64,000 nucleotides of DNA from assembly GCF_014873535.1 (NCBI RefSeq), contig NZ_JADBEF010000001.1, positions 3,658,001 through 3,722,000 of the forward strand, read 5' to 3'. Below, in pieces: positions 16,865-25,443 of this stretch (position 1 is its first letter; each line of letters begins with the position of its first letter). Source of the DNA: Nonomuraea africana (GTDB taxonomy: Bacteria; Actinomycetota; Actinomycetes; Streptosporangiales; Streptosporangiaceae). Position numbers and translations under genes: made by a program. The notes beneath the pieces were generated by a model. That model saw nothing but the letters and a program-made list of their open reading frames with translations, did no database searches and had not been told where the DNA came from.

Positions 16865-18617
16865 TCAGATCTTCTACACCTGGTCGGAGCGGTCCCTGCT
16901 CGGCGGCAAGGGGATGGGCCCCGTCGCCTCCTCCCTGCCGGTCGGCGCGCTGGCCGGCTGGGACCCCGTCCTGCGCGGCCGGGTGTGGGCGGGCTGGCAG
17001 GAGCACGACCGGTTCGGCCTCGGCTACCTGCGCGGCCCCGACGGCTACGCGGTGATCTGCAAGCGCCCCGTCACCGAGGCGGAGGGCAGGCAGGCCTCCC
17101 TGGCCCACGTCCTGGTCGGGCGCGAGATCACCCCCCTCGGGGCGCTGGCGCTGCACGACTGGGACGGCTGGCTGACCGCGTGGGACGGGACCGCCGAGCT
17201 GGACCCCCTCTCGTGGGAGGACCTGCGCCGGCAGTGCGACCTGGCCCGCCGCGACCTCGTCGGCCGGGCCAGACGGCTGCCGGCCGCGACGCTGGCGGAG
17301 CTGGTCGCGTTCGTGCTGGCCGAGCCCGAGGCAGACGTGTCGGTGGTGGCCCCGACCGAGTCCCCCGCCGAGCTGCTGTGCGCCCTGGTGGAGATCACCG
17401 GCGCCATGACGTTCTCGACCATGGAGTCGCGCGACGACGACAGGGGCTGCCCGCGCGTCGTCTTCCTGCCCGACGACCACGACAGCCGCATGGGGGTGCC
17501 CAGGCGCAGGTTCAGGTTCGGCAGCGGCGGCGCCGATCCCTTCGCCCTGGCCCTCGCCACCTCCTACCGGGCGGAGGGACGCGCCGCCATCGACAGGATC
17601 AGGCCGCAGACGCCGGTCACCACCGCCGACGAGGCGCGGGCGTGGGCGCGGGCCGCGCAGCTCGCGCCCGGCGTGCTCGACGACATCACCGGCCTGCTGC
17701 GCAGGGCGTCCGACCTGTCGGCGGCCGAGCTCGGCGCGCTGCGCTCGAAGCAGGGGCTGGCCGAGGCGCGCAGGATCGTGCCCGCGCTGGAGGACGGCGC
17801 GCTGGCCGCCCTCCTGCGCGCCTCCGGCCTGCCGGAGGAGGTGTCGGCGCTGGCCCAGGAGTGCGCGCTGCGCTCCTTCCTGACCGGGCGGGCGGGCGAG
17901 CAGGTGCTGGCCGCGCTGGCCATACGGCCGCCGCCCGCCCGGCTGATCGGTGAGCAGCTCAAGCACGCTCCCCCGCTGGGCAGGGTCGCCGCGCTGGCCA
18001 GGCAGGCGCTGCCCGACGTCCGCGAGCGGCGCGACCTGCTCGACCGGGCCGCGCGGCAGCTGTCGAAGTCCGAGCTCATCGCTTGGGTGCACGACCACTG
18101 CCGCGACGAGCCAGAGGCCGCGCACGTGGCGCTGAGAGTGATCTGCGACGGGCAGGAACGCTCGGCCGAGCAGCGCAGGAGGGCCCTCGACACGCTGATC
18201 GCCAGGGGCGCGCTCGCCGAGGCGACGGCGGAGCTGACGCCCTCCCCCAGGGAGGCCGCCGCCTACCTGCAGAGCGTGCTCACCGTCGTCGCCGGCGCCA
18301 GGATCGACGAGCCGCTCATGGCGTCGTTCCTGGCCAGGTCCCACCCGCCCGCGCACCTGCTGTACGCGCTGCGGGCCATGGCGGGCGACTCGAGGGCCCT
18401 CGCCCTGGCCGACAGGACGGCCTGGGGGCAGTTCTTCACCCAGAGCGGCCTGCCCGCCCCGCTCGGCGCCCAGCCCGTCGCCTCGAGGGCGCAGCCCGGC
18501 CCGGCCGACGAGCGGCCGGCTCCCCGGGCGGAGCGGATCCTGCTGGTGGTGTTCTTCACGAGCGTCGTCGCCCTGCTGGCGGTCGTCGCGATCGTCGTCA
18601 CGGGGGGACCGCTGTGA
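16851..18617 (+). CDS. GTPase-associated protein 1 (GAP1)-like, C-terminal TM helix
   Basis: 588 residues, overlapping the GTPase by 14 bases. The N-terminus (DQIFYTWSERSLLGGKG, then VASSLP) resembles the GAP1-N domain found next to conflict-system GTPases. A middle domain (FRFGSGGADPFALALATSY) and long helical arrays follow. The C-terminus carries one transmembrane helix (LLVVFFTSVVALLAVVAIVV). The family is known only by association: it always accompanies a GTPase and is presumed to regulate or read its state. The C-terminal anchor would tether the GTPase complex to the membrane, as in the pseudokinase two genes upstream. Confidence 0.72.
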   Translation: MQRLDQIFYTWSERSLLGGKGMGPVASSLPVGALAGWDPVLRGRVWAGWQEHDRFGLGYLRGPDGYAVICKRPVTEAEGRQASLAHVLVGREITPLGALALHDWDGWLTAWDGTAELDPLSWEDLRRQCDLARRDLVGRARRLPAATLAELVAFVLAEPEADVSVVAPTESPAELLCALVEITGAMTFSTMESRDDDRGCPRVVFLPDDHDSRMGVPRRRFRFGSGGADPFALALATSYRAEGRAAIDRIRPQTPVTTADEARAWARAAQLAPGVLDDITGLLRRASDLSAAELGALRSKQGLAEARRIVPALEDGALAALLRASGLPEEVSALAQECALRSFLTGRAGEQVLAALAIRPPPARLIGEQLKHAPPLGRVAALARQALPDVRERRDLLDRAARQLSKSELIAWVHDHCRDEPEAAHVALRVICDGQERSAEQRRRALDTLIARGALAEATAELTPSPREAAAYLQSVLTVVAGARIDEPLMASFLARSHPPAHLLYALRAMAGDSRALALADRTAWGQFFTQSGLPAPLGAQPVASRAQPGPADERPAPRAERILLVVFFTSVVALLAVVAIVVTGGPL

Positions 18618-19624
18618 GTCTGCACGACGTTTCGAGGGACCTGCGCAAGTACGGCGGCGCCCCGCTGGCCAGGGTGGCCGACGAGCTGTCCCTGAACGGA
18701 GGGCACCGGCTGAGGGGCATCGACCTGCTGAGCGCCTACGACCCCGAGAAGATCACGCAGGGAGCGGGCCGGTCGTGGTGGCGGCTGGTCAGGATCCTCG
18801 AGATCCTCAGGGACAGCCTGGTCTTCGTCCCCGTCGCCTTCACCTGGTGGCAGGTGGCGCTCGCGCTGAGCGCCTACGGCGCGACCGACGGGCGCGTCCC
18901 CTTCCTGCTGGCCTGGCAGCGGGGCCTGCCGGGGGTGAGCCCGCTGTCGGACTCGGCGACCGCCATCTCGCTCATGGTGGGCGCCGTGGTGGTGCTCACG
19001 CTCATCATCAGGGCGGCCGACGAGATCAGGGAGTCGCGGCAGCGCAAGCTCGGCCAGGCGCTCGCGCGGGCGACCCTGCTCGTCGCCGAGGTGCCCGTCG
19101 AGTCGGGACAGGCGGTCTCGCTCGCCGAGCTGAAGGACGTCGGCACGCAGATCCGCGCCGGCTCGAGCGAGCTGTCGGCGGAGCTGAGGAAGGCCACGCA
19201 GACCATCGGCGAGGCGGTCTCCGCGGGCCCGGGCAGCCAGCTGCACGCGGTCTTCACCTCCTGGCTCGAGGCGGCCGACCGGCTGGCCGAGCTCACCGCC
19301 TCGCTGAAGGGCTCGCAGGAGACCGCCGACGAGCTGGCCCGGTTGCAACGCGCGCTGTCGGCCGAGGTCGAGCGCTTCACCAGCGAGGCCACCGACTTCC
19401 TGGCCACGCTCAGGGACGAGCGCACCATGGCCAGGGACCAGGCGCACGTGCAGAACAAGGTGGCCGACGGCGTCGCGCGCTCCACGGCGATGCTCGGCGA
19501 CTCGCTGCAGGCGCTGAACGAGCGCACCCACCTCTTCCACGAGATCGTCAGCCGCATCTCCGACGTCGTCACCAGGCTGGAGGGCGTCTCGGAGAACGGC
19601 CACCGCTCGAGGAGCGGCTGGTGA
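18614..19624 (+). CDS. Two-TM protein with long cytoplasmic coiled coil
   Basis: 336 residues from a GTG overlapping the GAP1 stop. Two hydrophobic segments lie at ~68-90 (SLVFVPVAFTWWQVALAL) and ~114-134 (AISLMVGAVVVLTLIIRAA). About 190 residues of heptad-like Ala/Glu/Leu helix follow, resembling a chemoreceptor or ZorA-type tail. No enzymatic motif is seen. Paired with the following MotB-like protein, it could be the channel half of a MotA/ExbB/ZorA-like complex, but those usually have three or four TM helices. Calling it a coiled-coil membrane subunit is safe; the motor idea is inference. Confidence 0.65.
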   Translation: MSLHDVSRDLRKYGGAPLARVADELSLNGGHRLRGIDLLSAYDPEKITQGAGRSWWRLVRILEILRDSLVFVPVAFTWWQVALALSAYGATDGRVPFLLAWQRGLPGVSPLSDSATAISLMVGAVVVLTLIIRAADEIRESRQRKLGQALARATLLVAEVPVESGQAVSLAELKDVGTQIRAGSSELSAELRKATQTIGEAVSAGPGSQLHAVFTSWLEAADRLAELTASLKGSQETADELARLQRALSAEVERFTSEATDFLATLRDERTMARDQAHVQNKVADGVARSTAMLGDSLQALNERTHLFHEIVSRISDVVTRLEGVSENGHRSRSGW

Positions 19625-20112
19625 GGCGCGCGGACCGGATGCGCACCGCGCTGCTGGCCGGATGGCTGTTCGCCGACCTGTTCCTGGTGCTGGTGCTGGT
19701 GGGGCTGGCCTCGCTGCCCGTCACCACCGAGGACGCCGCGCCGACCTCGACGCCCGAGCCCACGGTGACCGCCGAGCCGCCCGAGCGCGACCGGTTGGAG
19801 AAGCTCCCCGTCGGCTTCGCCGTCGAGATCCCGCCCGCCAGGTTCCGCGACGCGGGTCGCAGGGCCGCGGCCACCCGCGAGCTGCTGCGGCGGATCGACG
19901 CGGAGCTGAAGGCGAGGGACCTCACCGGTCGCCGGGCCGGGTTCGTGCTGGCCTTCGCCTCGGGCCCCGAGCCCGGCGCCGCCCAGCGCACCGCCGAGGT
20001 GGTCTACCAGGACCTGCGCAGACGGCACAAGGTCTTCAGGGACAGCAGCGGCCTCGGCTACTGGACGGGGGCGGGCGACCACCTGGAGTTCAAGATCTTC
20101 TTCTTCGAGTGA
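19621..20112 (+). CDS. MotB/ZorB-like single-TM protein with extracytoplasmic domain
   Basis: 163 residues from a GTG overlapping the upstream stop. One transmembrane helix, WLFADLFLVLVLVGLA, carries an Asp near its start, the pattern of the proton-channel Asp in MotB-type stators. A Pro/Thr/Glu-rich linker and a ~100-residue alpha/beta domain follow (RELLRRIDAELKARDL, then GFVLAFASG, then TAEVVYQDL), whose order is OmpA-like though the classic peptidoglycan-binding motif is not obvious. It ends the plus-strand operon; its stop is one base from the convergent gene. Confidence 0.6.
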   Translation: MRRADRMRTALLAGWLFADLFLVLVLVGLASLPVTTEDAAPTSTPEPTVTAEPPERDRLEKLPVGFAVEIPPARFRDAGRRAAATRELLRRIDAELKARDLTGRRAGFVLAFASGPEPGAAQRTAEVVYQDLRRRHKVFRDSSGLGYWTGAGDHLEFKIFFFE

Positions 20113-20113
20113 G

Positions 20114-20983
20114 CTAGGCGGCCAGCCGGGCCAGGACCCTCGCGAACTCGGGCGGCGGGGCCACGACGAGCCTGGCCTGGCCGTCCTGCAGCACGATGTC
20201 GGCTCTGATCAGGGTCAGCCTGCCCTCGTGCCACCAGTAGACCTGCTGGCTGAGGCCCGCGGCGCGCTCGGCGTGCACGCGCAGGCGCTCGATGGCGCGC
20301 ACCACCCCGATGCCGTCGACGGGGTAGACCACCAGCGTCGCCGGGTCGGGCAGGATGACCAGCATGCCGTCCTCCGGCACGCGGACGTACTGCGAGAGCC
20401 AGCGCAGGTGCGCGCCGGCCGCCACGGTACGGCCCGACAGCCGCACGGCCCGCAGTCCCGACAGGTCGAGGTGCGAGACGGTGAGCCGCTCGTCCTCGCG
20501 CACGTTGGCCAGCGCCAGATCGAGGGCCTGCCCCGAGGGGATGGGCCAGCAGCCGGCCTCCTCGGGCCTGATGAGGCGGGCGCCGACCGTGAGCAGTTCC
20601 ACCAGGTCGCCGTTGAGCGAGCGCCCGACCACCCTGGTGAGGTCCTCCACCGCGTCGACCGACTCCACCCTGGTGCGCAGCAGCGGCTTCACCTGGTCGA
20701 GATCGCACACGTCGAGCAGGTCGTCGGCCGCCGCGACGGCGTTGGCGAGGTGTTCGGAGACCAGGACGGGCCAGTCCTCTCGGGAACGGCGGCCCGCCTC
20801 CCTGCGCAGACCCGCCAGGCGCACCCGGATCTCCCTGCCTCCGCCCAACGTCAGCGCGCTGCCGTCGGGGGCGAAAACGCAGGTGTAGCCGAGCGAGTCG
20901 GCCACCAGCGACAGGAGTGAGTCCAGGTCGACGTCCTCGACGGATCTCCGGGAGGGCTCCCGGTCACGCCTGAAGAACTTCAC
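20114..20983 (-). CDS. Hypothetical protein, possibly DUF1444-like
   Basis: 289 residues, GTG start. The order resembles DUF1444 proteins: an N-terminal beta-sandwich-like part, a central VKPLLRTRVESVD segment, then DLVELLTVGARLIRPEEA and a helix ALDLALANVRE, then a domain handling V-Y-P-x-D. The middle stretch (LTVSHLDLSGLRAVRL, then GMLVILPDPATLVVYPV) supports this. No catalytic motif, signal peptide or TM is visible. It converges on the conflict locus with one base between stops, so it may simply mark the locus border. Confidence 0.6.
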   Translation of the reverse strand: MKFFRRDREPSRRSVEDVDLDSLLSLVADSLGYTCVFAPDGSALTLGGGREIRVRLAGLRREAGRRSREDWPVLVSEHLANAVAAADDLLDVCDLDQVKPLLRTRVESVDAVEDLTRVVGRSLNGDLVELLTVGARLIRPEEAGCWPIPSGQALDLALANVREDERLTVSHLDLSGLRAVRLSGRTVAAGAHLRWLSQYVRVPEDGMLVILPDPATLVVYPVDGIGVVRAIERLRVHAERAAGLSQQVYWWHEGRLTLIRADIVLQDGQARLVVAPPPEFARVLARLAA

Positions 20984-21029
20984 GCGTCACGCCCTCCGCA
21001 AATCGTCGGTTTTCTCCCTCTGCGTCTCT

Positions 21030-21902
21030 CTACATTGCCTGCTCCTGGCCGCCAAGCCGACCAGACAGGGAGCACGATTCGGTATCGATAACACCAAGCG
21101 CGCCAAGCCACACAGACCACTGTGGCGTGTCGTGTCCCACCGGCAACCCCGCGATGACCGGCACGTCCAGCGGCAGCAGGCGTTCGGCGAGCACCGGGAG
21201 CGCATCGCCGCAATCTACCCATGAGCCGAGCGCGACGCCGCGCACGCCGTCGAAGGCGCCCGACTGCAGCAACTGGGTCAGCATCCGGTCGATCCGGTAC
21301 GGATGCTCGGCGATGTCCTCGAGAAGGACCAGCCGGCCGGCGAAGGACGGCTGGTGCCTGGTGCCGCACAGCGAGGCGAGCAGCGACAGGTTGCCCCCTG
21401 CCAGCACCCCCTCGGCCCTTCCCTCTCTCAGCACCGTGTCGCCCGGGACGGGCGGCGCCTGGCCGAACAGGGCGGCCTGGAGGTTGTCCCAGGTGACCGG
21501 GTCGGCGAGGGCGTCGCACGCGGGCATCGGGCCGTGCAGCGTGGGCAGGCCGAGCCGGGCGCCGAACACCTGGTGCAGGGCGGTGACGTCGCTGGAGCCC
21601 AGCAGCAGTTTGGGGCCCGCCGCCCGCATCGCCTCCCAGTCGAGCAGGTCGAGCAGCCGGGCCGCGCCGTACCCGCCTCTGGAGCAGAAGACGGCCGAGA
21701 CGGCCGGGTCGCACCAGGCGGCCTGCAGGTCGGCCGCGCGGTCGGCGTCGGAGCCCGCGAGGAAGCCCTGACGGTCGAGGACGTGCTCGCCGAGCACCAC
21801 CTTCAGCCTGAGTCCCTCCAGCAGCCGCACGCCCCTGGCGAGCAGGGTCGCGTTCGCGGGCCCCGAGGGCGAGACGATCGCGACCGTGTCACCCGCGCGC
21901 AT
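21030..21902 (-). CDS. LD-carboxypeptidase, peptidase family S66
   Basis: 290 residues. It has the S66 layout: VAIVSPSG at the start, CSRGGYGAARLLDLLDW, the nucleophile serine in LLGSSDVTALH, the Glu in LLEDIAEHPYRIDRML and the His in GLPVGHD. These enzymes cleave the terminal D-Ala from muropeptide tetrapeptides during cell-wall recycling. No signal peptide is present, as expected for the cytoplasmic recycling type. Its start overlaps the sirtuin stop by 14 bases, so the two are co-transcribed. Confidence 0.9.
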   Translation of the reverse strand: MRAGDTVAIVSPSGPANATLLARGVRLLEGLRLKVVLGEHVLDRQGFLAGSDADRAADLQAAWCDPAVSAVFCSRGGYGAARLLDLLDWEAMRAAGPKLLLGSSDVTALHQVFGARLGLPTLHGPMPACDALADPVTWDNLQAALFGQAPPVPGDTVLREGRAEGVLAGGNLSLLASLCGTRHQPSFAGRLVLLEDIAEHPYRIDRMLTQLLQSGAFDGVRGVALGSWVDCGDALPVLAERLLPLDVPVIAGLPVGHDTPQWSVWLGALGVIDTESCSLSGRLGGQEQAM

Positions 21903-22620
21903 CGATCAGCTCCCGCACCAGGGCCGGCAGTGCCTCGCCGATCGGCCGGTCGATCACCAGGTCGGCGTACGCGTCATAGGGGGTGGGCTGGGCGTTCATG
22001 ATGACGAGCGCGGCGCCCGCGTCCAGCGCCTCGCCGCACAGTCCTGCCGCCGGCTGCACGGTGAGCGTGGTGCCCACGGCCAGGAAGAGGTCGCACCCGC
22101 GCGCCGCGTCGACCGCCGCGCGCAACACCTCCTCCCTGAGCGACTGGCCGAAGGAGATGGTGTTGGCCTTCTGGATGCCGCCGCAGCGCAGGCAGGGCGG
22201 ATCGGGCTCGCGCCGGTCGAGCACCTCCCGCATGGGCGTGATCAGCCCGCACGACAGGCACTCCACCTCGAACAGGGTGCCGTGCAGCTCGATCACGCGG
22301 GTGGAGCCGGCCTTCTGGTGCAGGCCGTCGATGTTCTGGGTGATGAGCGAGCGCAGCAGCCCGGAGCGTTCCAGCAACACCAGCGCGCGGTGCCCCGCGT
22401 TGGGCTCGGCGCTCCAGGCGGGATGGTCTCTGCGGGCCTGCCACGACCTGCGCCGTACCTCCGGGTCGGCCAGGTAGCTGTCGATGCTGACCAGGGCCTG
22501 GGCCGCGGGATCCTTGGTCCAGACGCCCTGCGGGCCTCTGAAGTCAGGTATTCCGGAATCGGTGCTGATGCCCGCTCCTGTGAGCACAGTGACAGATGTT
22601 GGTGGGGCCGGTTCGTTCAC
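21889..22620 (-). CDS. Sirtuin (Sir2/CobB-type NAD-dependent protein deacylase)
   Basis: 243 residues, GTG start. The NAD site is clear: LTGAGISTDSGIPDFRGP, then TQNIDGLHQKAG with the conserved Gln-Asn-Asp, then catalytic His in ELHG. The four zinc cysteines appear as CLSC and CLRC. It removes acyl groups from lysines using NAD. The length and lack of extra domains fit a housekeeping CobB rather than a Sir2 NADase defence effector. It is transcribed away from the sulfotransferase gene, with only 30 bases between the starts. Confidence 0.93.
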   Translation of the reverse strand: MNEPAPPTSVTVLTGAGISTDSGIPDFRGPQGVWTKDPAAQALVSIDSYLADPEVRRRSWQARRDHPAWSAEPNAGHRALVLLERSGLLRSLITQNIDGLHQKAGSTRVIELHGTLFEVECLSCGLITPMREVLDRREPDPPCLRCGGIQKANTISFGQSLREEVLRAAVDAARGCDLFLAVGTTLTVQPAAGLCGEALDAGAALVIMNAQPTPYDAYADLVIDRPIGEALPALVRELIDARG

Positions 22621-22650
22621 CTCGCAAACGGTGTCACACTGTCATCTCGT

Positions 22651-23529
22651 ATGCGACCTCCGCCCCACATTCTCGTGGTCAACGGCATCAAGGTCCGCAG
22701 GCCGGTGTTCCTTCTCGGTGCCCCGCACTCCGGCGCGGACCTGCTCGCGCGTGCCCTCAAACGCTCCCCCGGCTTCCACCTGACCATGGGCCGCCAGTCG
22801 GTCGCGCACGTGGTCCACGCCTTCGCCCGCCGTCCCTCCATCGGGCGGAGTTCCGGCGCGGTGCGGGTGATGCGCGACTCCCTGGCCGAGTCGTGGCAGG
22901 TGCTGCCCGGATCGTGCGGCCACTGCTCGCTGCCCTGCAGGGAGGCGGGCGGCGTGACCGGCAGCGGCCCCTGCGTCTCCACCGGCGCGGTCACCCGCTT
23001 CGGCGACGCCAGCCCCGACCTGCTCTACAGCGCCGAGGTGCTGCTGCGGGCCTTCCCCGACGCGCGCTTCGTGCAGTTGATCCGCGACGGCCGCGACGTG
23101 ACCGCCGACATGGTCAACGACCCCGCGTGCCTGGCCTGGTTCAAGCCGGCGATGCTGACCGACGACACCGAGTTCCCCAACGCCTTCCTCGGCGTCAACC
23201 GCGACGAGCACCGCGACAGGTGGAAGAGCATGCCCACGGCGGGCAAGTGCGCGCTGCGCTGGCGAAGCGCGGTGCGGCTGAGCGCGACCCTGCGCCGCGA
23301 CCTGCCCGCCGACCAACTGCTCACGCTGCGCTACGAGGACCTCGTGCGCTCCACCGGCGACGCCCTCGCGTCGCTGTCGGCCTTCCTGGAGACCCGCGTC
23401 TCCAAGGTCGCGATGTACGGCACGCGCGTCCCCGAGGTCGGCGCCTGGCGTACCCGCCTGCGCGCGGCCGACAGGGAGCTGGTGGAGAAGGTGGCCCGCG
23501 AGGAGCTCACCAGGCTGGGCTACCAGTGA
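22651..23529 (+). CDS. Sulfotransferase-family protein
   Basis: 292 residues from an ATG at 22651. The 5'-phosphosulfate loop reads VFLLGAPHSGADLLARAL and the 3'-phosphate motif LIRDGRDVTADM, followed by LRYEDLV, all typical of PAPS-dependent sulfotransferases. A cysteine-rich stretch (CGHCSLPC) between them is unusual and may bind a metal or form disulfides. The acceptor cannot be predicted. It converges on the ABC exporter with one base between stops and stands alone. Confidence 0.8.
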   Translation: MRPPPHILVVNGIKVRRPVFLLGAPHSGADLLARALKRSPGFHLTMGRQSVAHVVHAFARRPSIGRSSGAVRVMRDSLAESWQVLPGSCGHCSLPCREAGGVTGSGPCVSTGAVTRFGDASPDLLYSAEVLLRAFPDARFVQLIRDGRDVTADMVNDPACLAWFKPAMLTDDTEFPNAFLGVNRDEHRDRWKSMPTAGKCALRWRSAVRLSATLRRDLPADQLLTLRYEDLVRSTGDALASLSAFLETRVSKVAMYGTRVPEVGAWRTRLRAADRELVEKVAREELTRLGYQ

Positions 23530-23530
23530 C

Positions 23531-25408
23531 TCACTGGTGCGCGAACTGCGTGCGGTAGAGCTCGGCGTAGAGGCCGCCGCGGGCCAGCAGGTCCTCGTGA
23601 CGGCCGCGCTCGGCGACCTTGCCGTCCTGGACGACGAGGATCTCGTCGGCCTCCCTGATCGTCGAGAGCCGGTGCGCGATGACCAGTGAGGTGCGCCCCG
23701 CCAGCGCCGTCTTCAGCGCCTGCTGGACGGCCGCCTCCGACTCCGAGTCGAGGTGCGCGGTGGCCTCGTCGAGCACGACCACGCTCGGCGCCTTCAGCAG
23801 CAGCCTGGCCAGCGCGAGCCGCTGCTTCTCCCCGCCCGACAGGCGGTAGCCGCGGTCGCCGACGACGGTCTCCAGCTGCTCGGGCAGCGCCTCGACCAGG
23901 TCGGCGATCTGCGCCGCGCGCAGCGCGTCCCAGATCTCCTCGTCGGTGGCCGCCGGCCTGGCGTAGCGGAGGTTGGCGCCGATGGTGTCGTGGTAGAGGT
24001 GGGCGTCCTGCATGACCACGCCCACGGTGTCGCGGATGGAGCTCAGCGTGGCGTCGCGCACGTCGAGCCCGTTGAGGCGCACCGCGCCCTCGTCGACGTC
24101 GTAGAGACGGGAGACCAGCGAGGTGATCGTGGTCTTGCCCGCCCCTGACGGGCCGACCAGCGCGATGAGCCGGCCCGGCCCGGCGGTGAAGGTGACGCCC
24201 TTGAGCACGGGGTGCGAGGGGCCGGTGTCCTGCCTGGCCACCGACTCCAGCGAGGCCAGCGAGACCTCCTCGGCCGCCGGGTAGCGGAAGCGGACGTCGT
24301 CGAACTCGATCGTCACGGGGCCCGGCGGGACCGGCCTGGCGCCGGGCTTCTCGGCGACCATGGGCTCGAGGTCGAGCACCTCGAAGACGCGGTCGAAGCT
24401 GACCAGCGCGGTCATCACGTCGACGTGCACGTTCGACAGCGAGGTGAGCGGGCCGTAGAGGCGCATCAGCAGCGCGGCCAGCGCCACCAGCGTGCCCAGC
24501 TCGAAGACCCCGTCGACGGCCAGGACGCCGCCGATGCCGTAGACCAGGGCGGTGGCCAGCGCGGCGACCAGGCCGAGCGCCACCCTGAACACGGTGCCGT
24601 ACATGCCGACGATGACGCCGACGTCGCGGACCCTGGCGGCCCTGCCGCCGAAGTTGTCCGCCTCCTCCTCGGGCCTGCCGTACAGCTTGGCGACCATCGC
24701 GCCGGCCACGTTGAAGCGCTCGGTCATCACCGAGCTCATCTCGGCGTCGAGCTGCATCTGCTCGCGCGTGAGCACGGACATGCGCCTGCCCACCCACTTG
24801 GCGGGCAGGACGAAGACCGGCAGCAGGACCAGGGCGGCCAGCGTGACCTGCCACGACAGCACCAGCATGGCGCCGAGCACCAGCACCAGGCTGATGACGT
24901 TGGAGACGACCGACGACAGGGTGCTGGTCAGCGCCCGCTGCGCGCCGATGACGTCGGTGTTGAGCCTGGAGACCAGCGCGCCGGTCTGCGCGCGCATGAA
25001 GAAGGCCACCGGCATGCGCTGGACGTGGTCGAAGACCTCGGTGCGCAGGTTGTAGATGAGCCCCTCGCCGATGCGCGCGGAGAACCAACGCTGCGCCAGC
25101 GTGAGACCCGCGTCGAGGACGGCCAGGACGGCGATGGCCACGGCCAGCCCGACGACCACGCCCTCCCGCCTGGGCAGGATGCCCTCGTCGATGATCGCCT
25201 TCATCAGCAGCGGGTTGGCGACCACGATCACCGCGCCCGCGACCACCAGCAGCAGGAACGCGGTGATCTGCCGGCCGAAGGGCTTGGCGTAGCTCGCGAT
25301 GCGCCTGACCGTGCCGGGTCGCAGCCGCTGCTCCATGACCGAATCGTCACGTCGCAGCGACCGCATCATCTGGGGCCCGAAGCCCCCGCCCATCATCGCC
25401 ATCGGCAC
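23531..25408 (-). CDS. ABC exporter, fused permease and ATPase (MsbA/MdlB-like)
   Basis: 625 residues. The N-terminal half has six predicted TM helices. The C-terminal half has Walker A GPSGAGKT, signature LSGGEKQRLALARLLL, Walker B VVVLDEATAHLDSESE and the H-loop VIAHRLST. The protein works as a homodimer or with a partner half-transporter to export lipids or drugs. The N-terminus is Met/Gly-rich (MPMAMMGGGFG). No partner gene is adjacent, so a homodimer is likely. Confidence 0.93.
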   Translation of the reverse strand: MPMAMMGGGFGPQMMRSLRRDDSVMEQRLRPGTVRRIASYAKPFGRQITAFLLLVVAGAVIVVANPLLMKAIIDEGILPRREGVVVGLAVAIAVLAVLDAGLTLAQRWFSARIGEGLIYNLRTEVFDHVQRMPVAFFMRAQTGALVSRLNTDVIGAQRALTSTLSSVVSNVISLVLVLGAMLVLSWQVTLAALVLLPVFVLPAKWVGRRMSVLTREQMQLDAEMSSVMTERFNVAGAMVAKLYGRPEEEADNFGGRAARVRDVGVIVGMYGTVFRVALGLVAALATALVYGIGGVLAVDGVFELGTLVALAALLMRLYGPLTSLSNVHVDVMTALVSFDRVFEVLDLEPMVAEKPGARPVPPGPVTIEFDDVRFRYPAAEEVSLASLESVARQDTGPSHPVLKGVTFTAGPGRLIALVGPSGAGKTTITSLVSRLYDVDEGAVRLNGLDVRDATLSSIRDTVGVVMQDAHLYHDTIGANLRYARPAATDEEIWDALRAAQIADLVEALPEQLETVVGDRGYRLSGGEKQRLALARLLLKAPSVVVLDEATAHLDSESEAAVQQALKTALAGRTSLVIAHRLSTIREADEILVVQDGKVAERGRHEDLLARGGLYAELYRTQFAHQ

Positions 25409-25443
25409 TCACAGCGTCAGGTGAGCCGTCGTTGATTCCCGCG

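Noticed and set aside
20114..20983. Convergent hypothetical gene as an immunity gene for the conflict locus
   Set aside because: Opposite strand, no overlap with the locus, and only a weak DUF1444-like resemblance; nothing supports the role.
21889..22620. Sirtuin as a Sir2-type anti-phage NADase
   Set aside because: Short stand-alone deacylase with full zinc site and no sensor or effector domain; its operon partner is an LD-carboxypeptidase.
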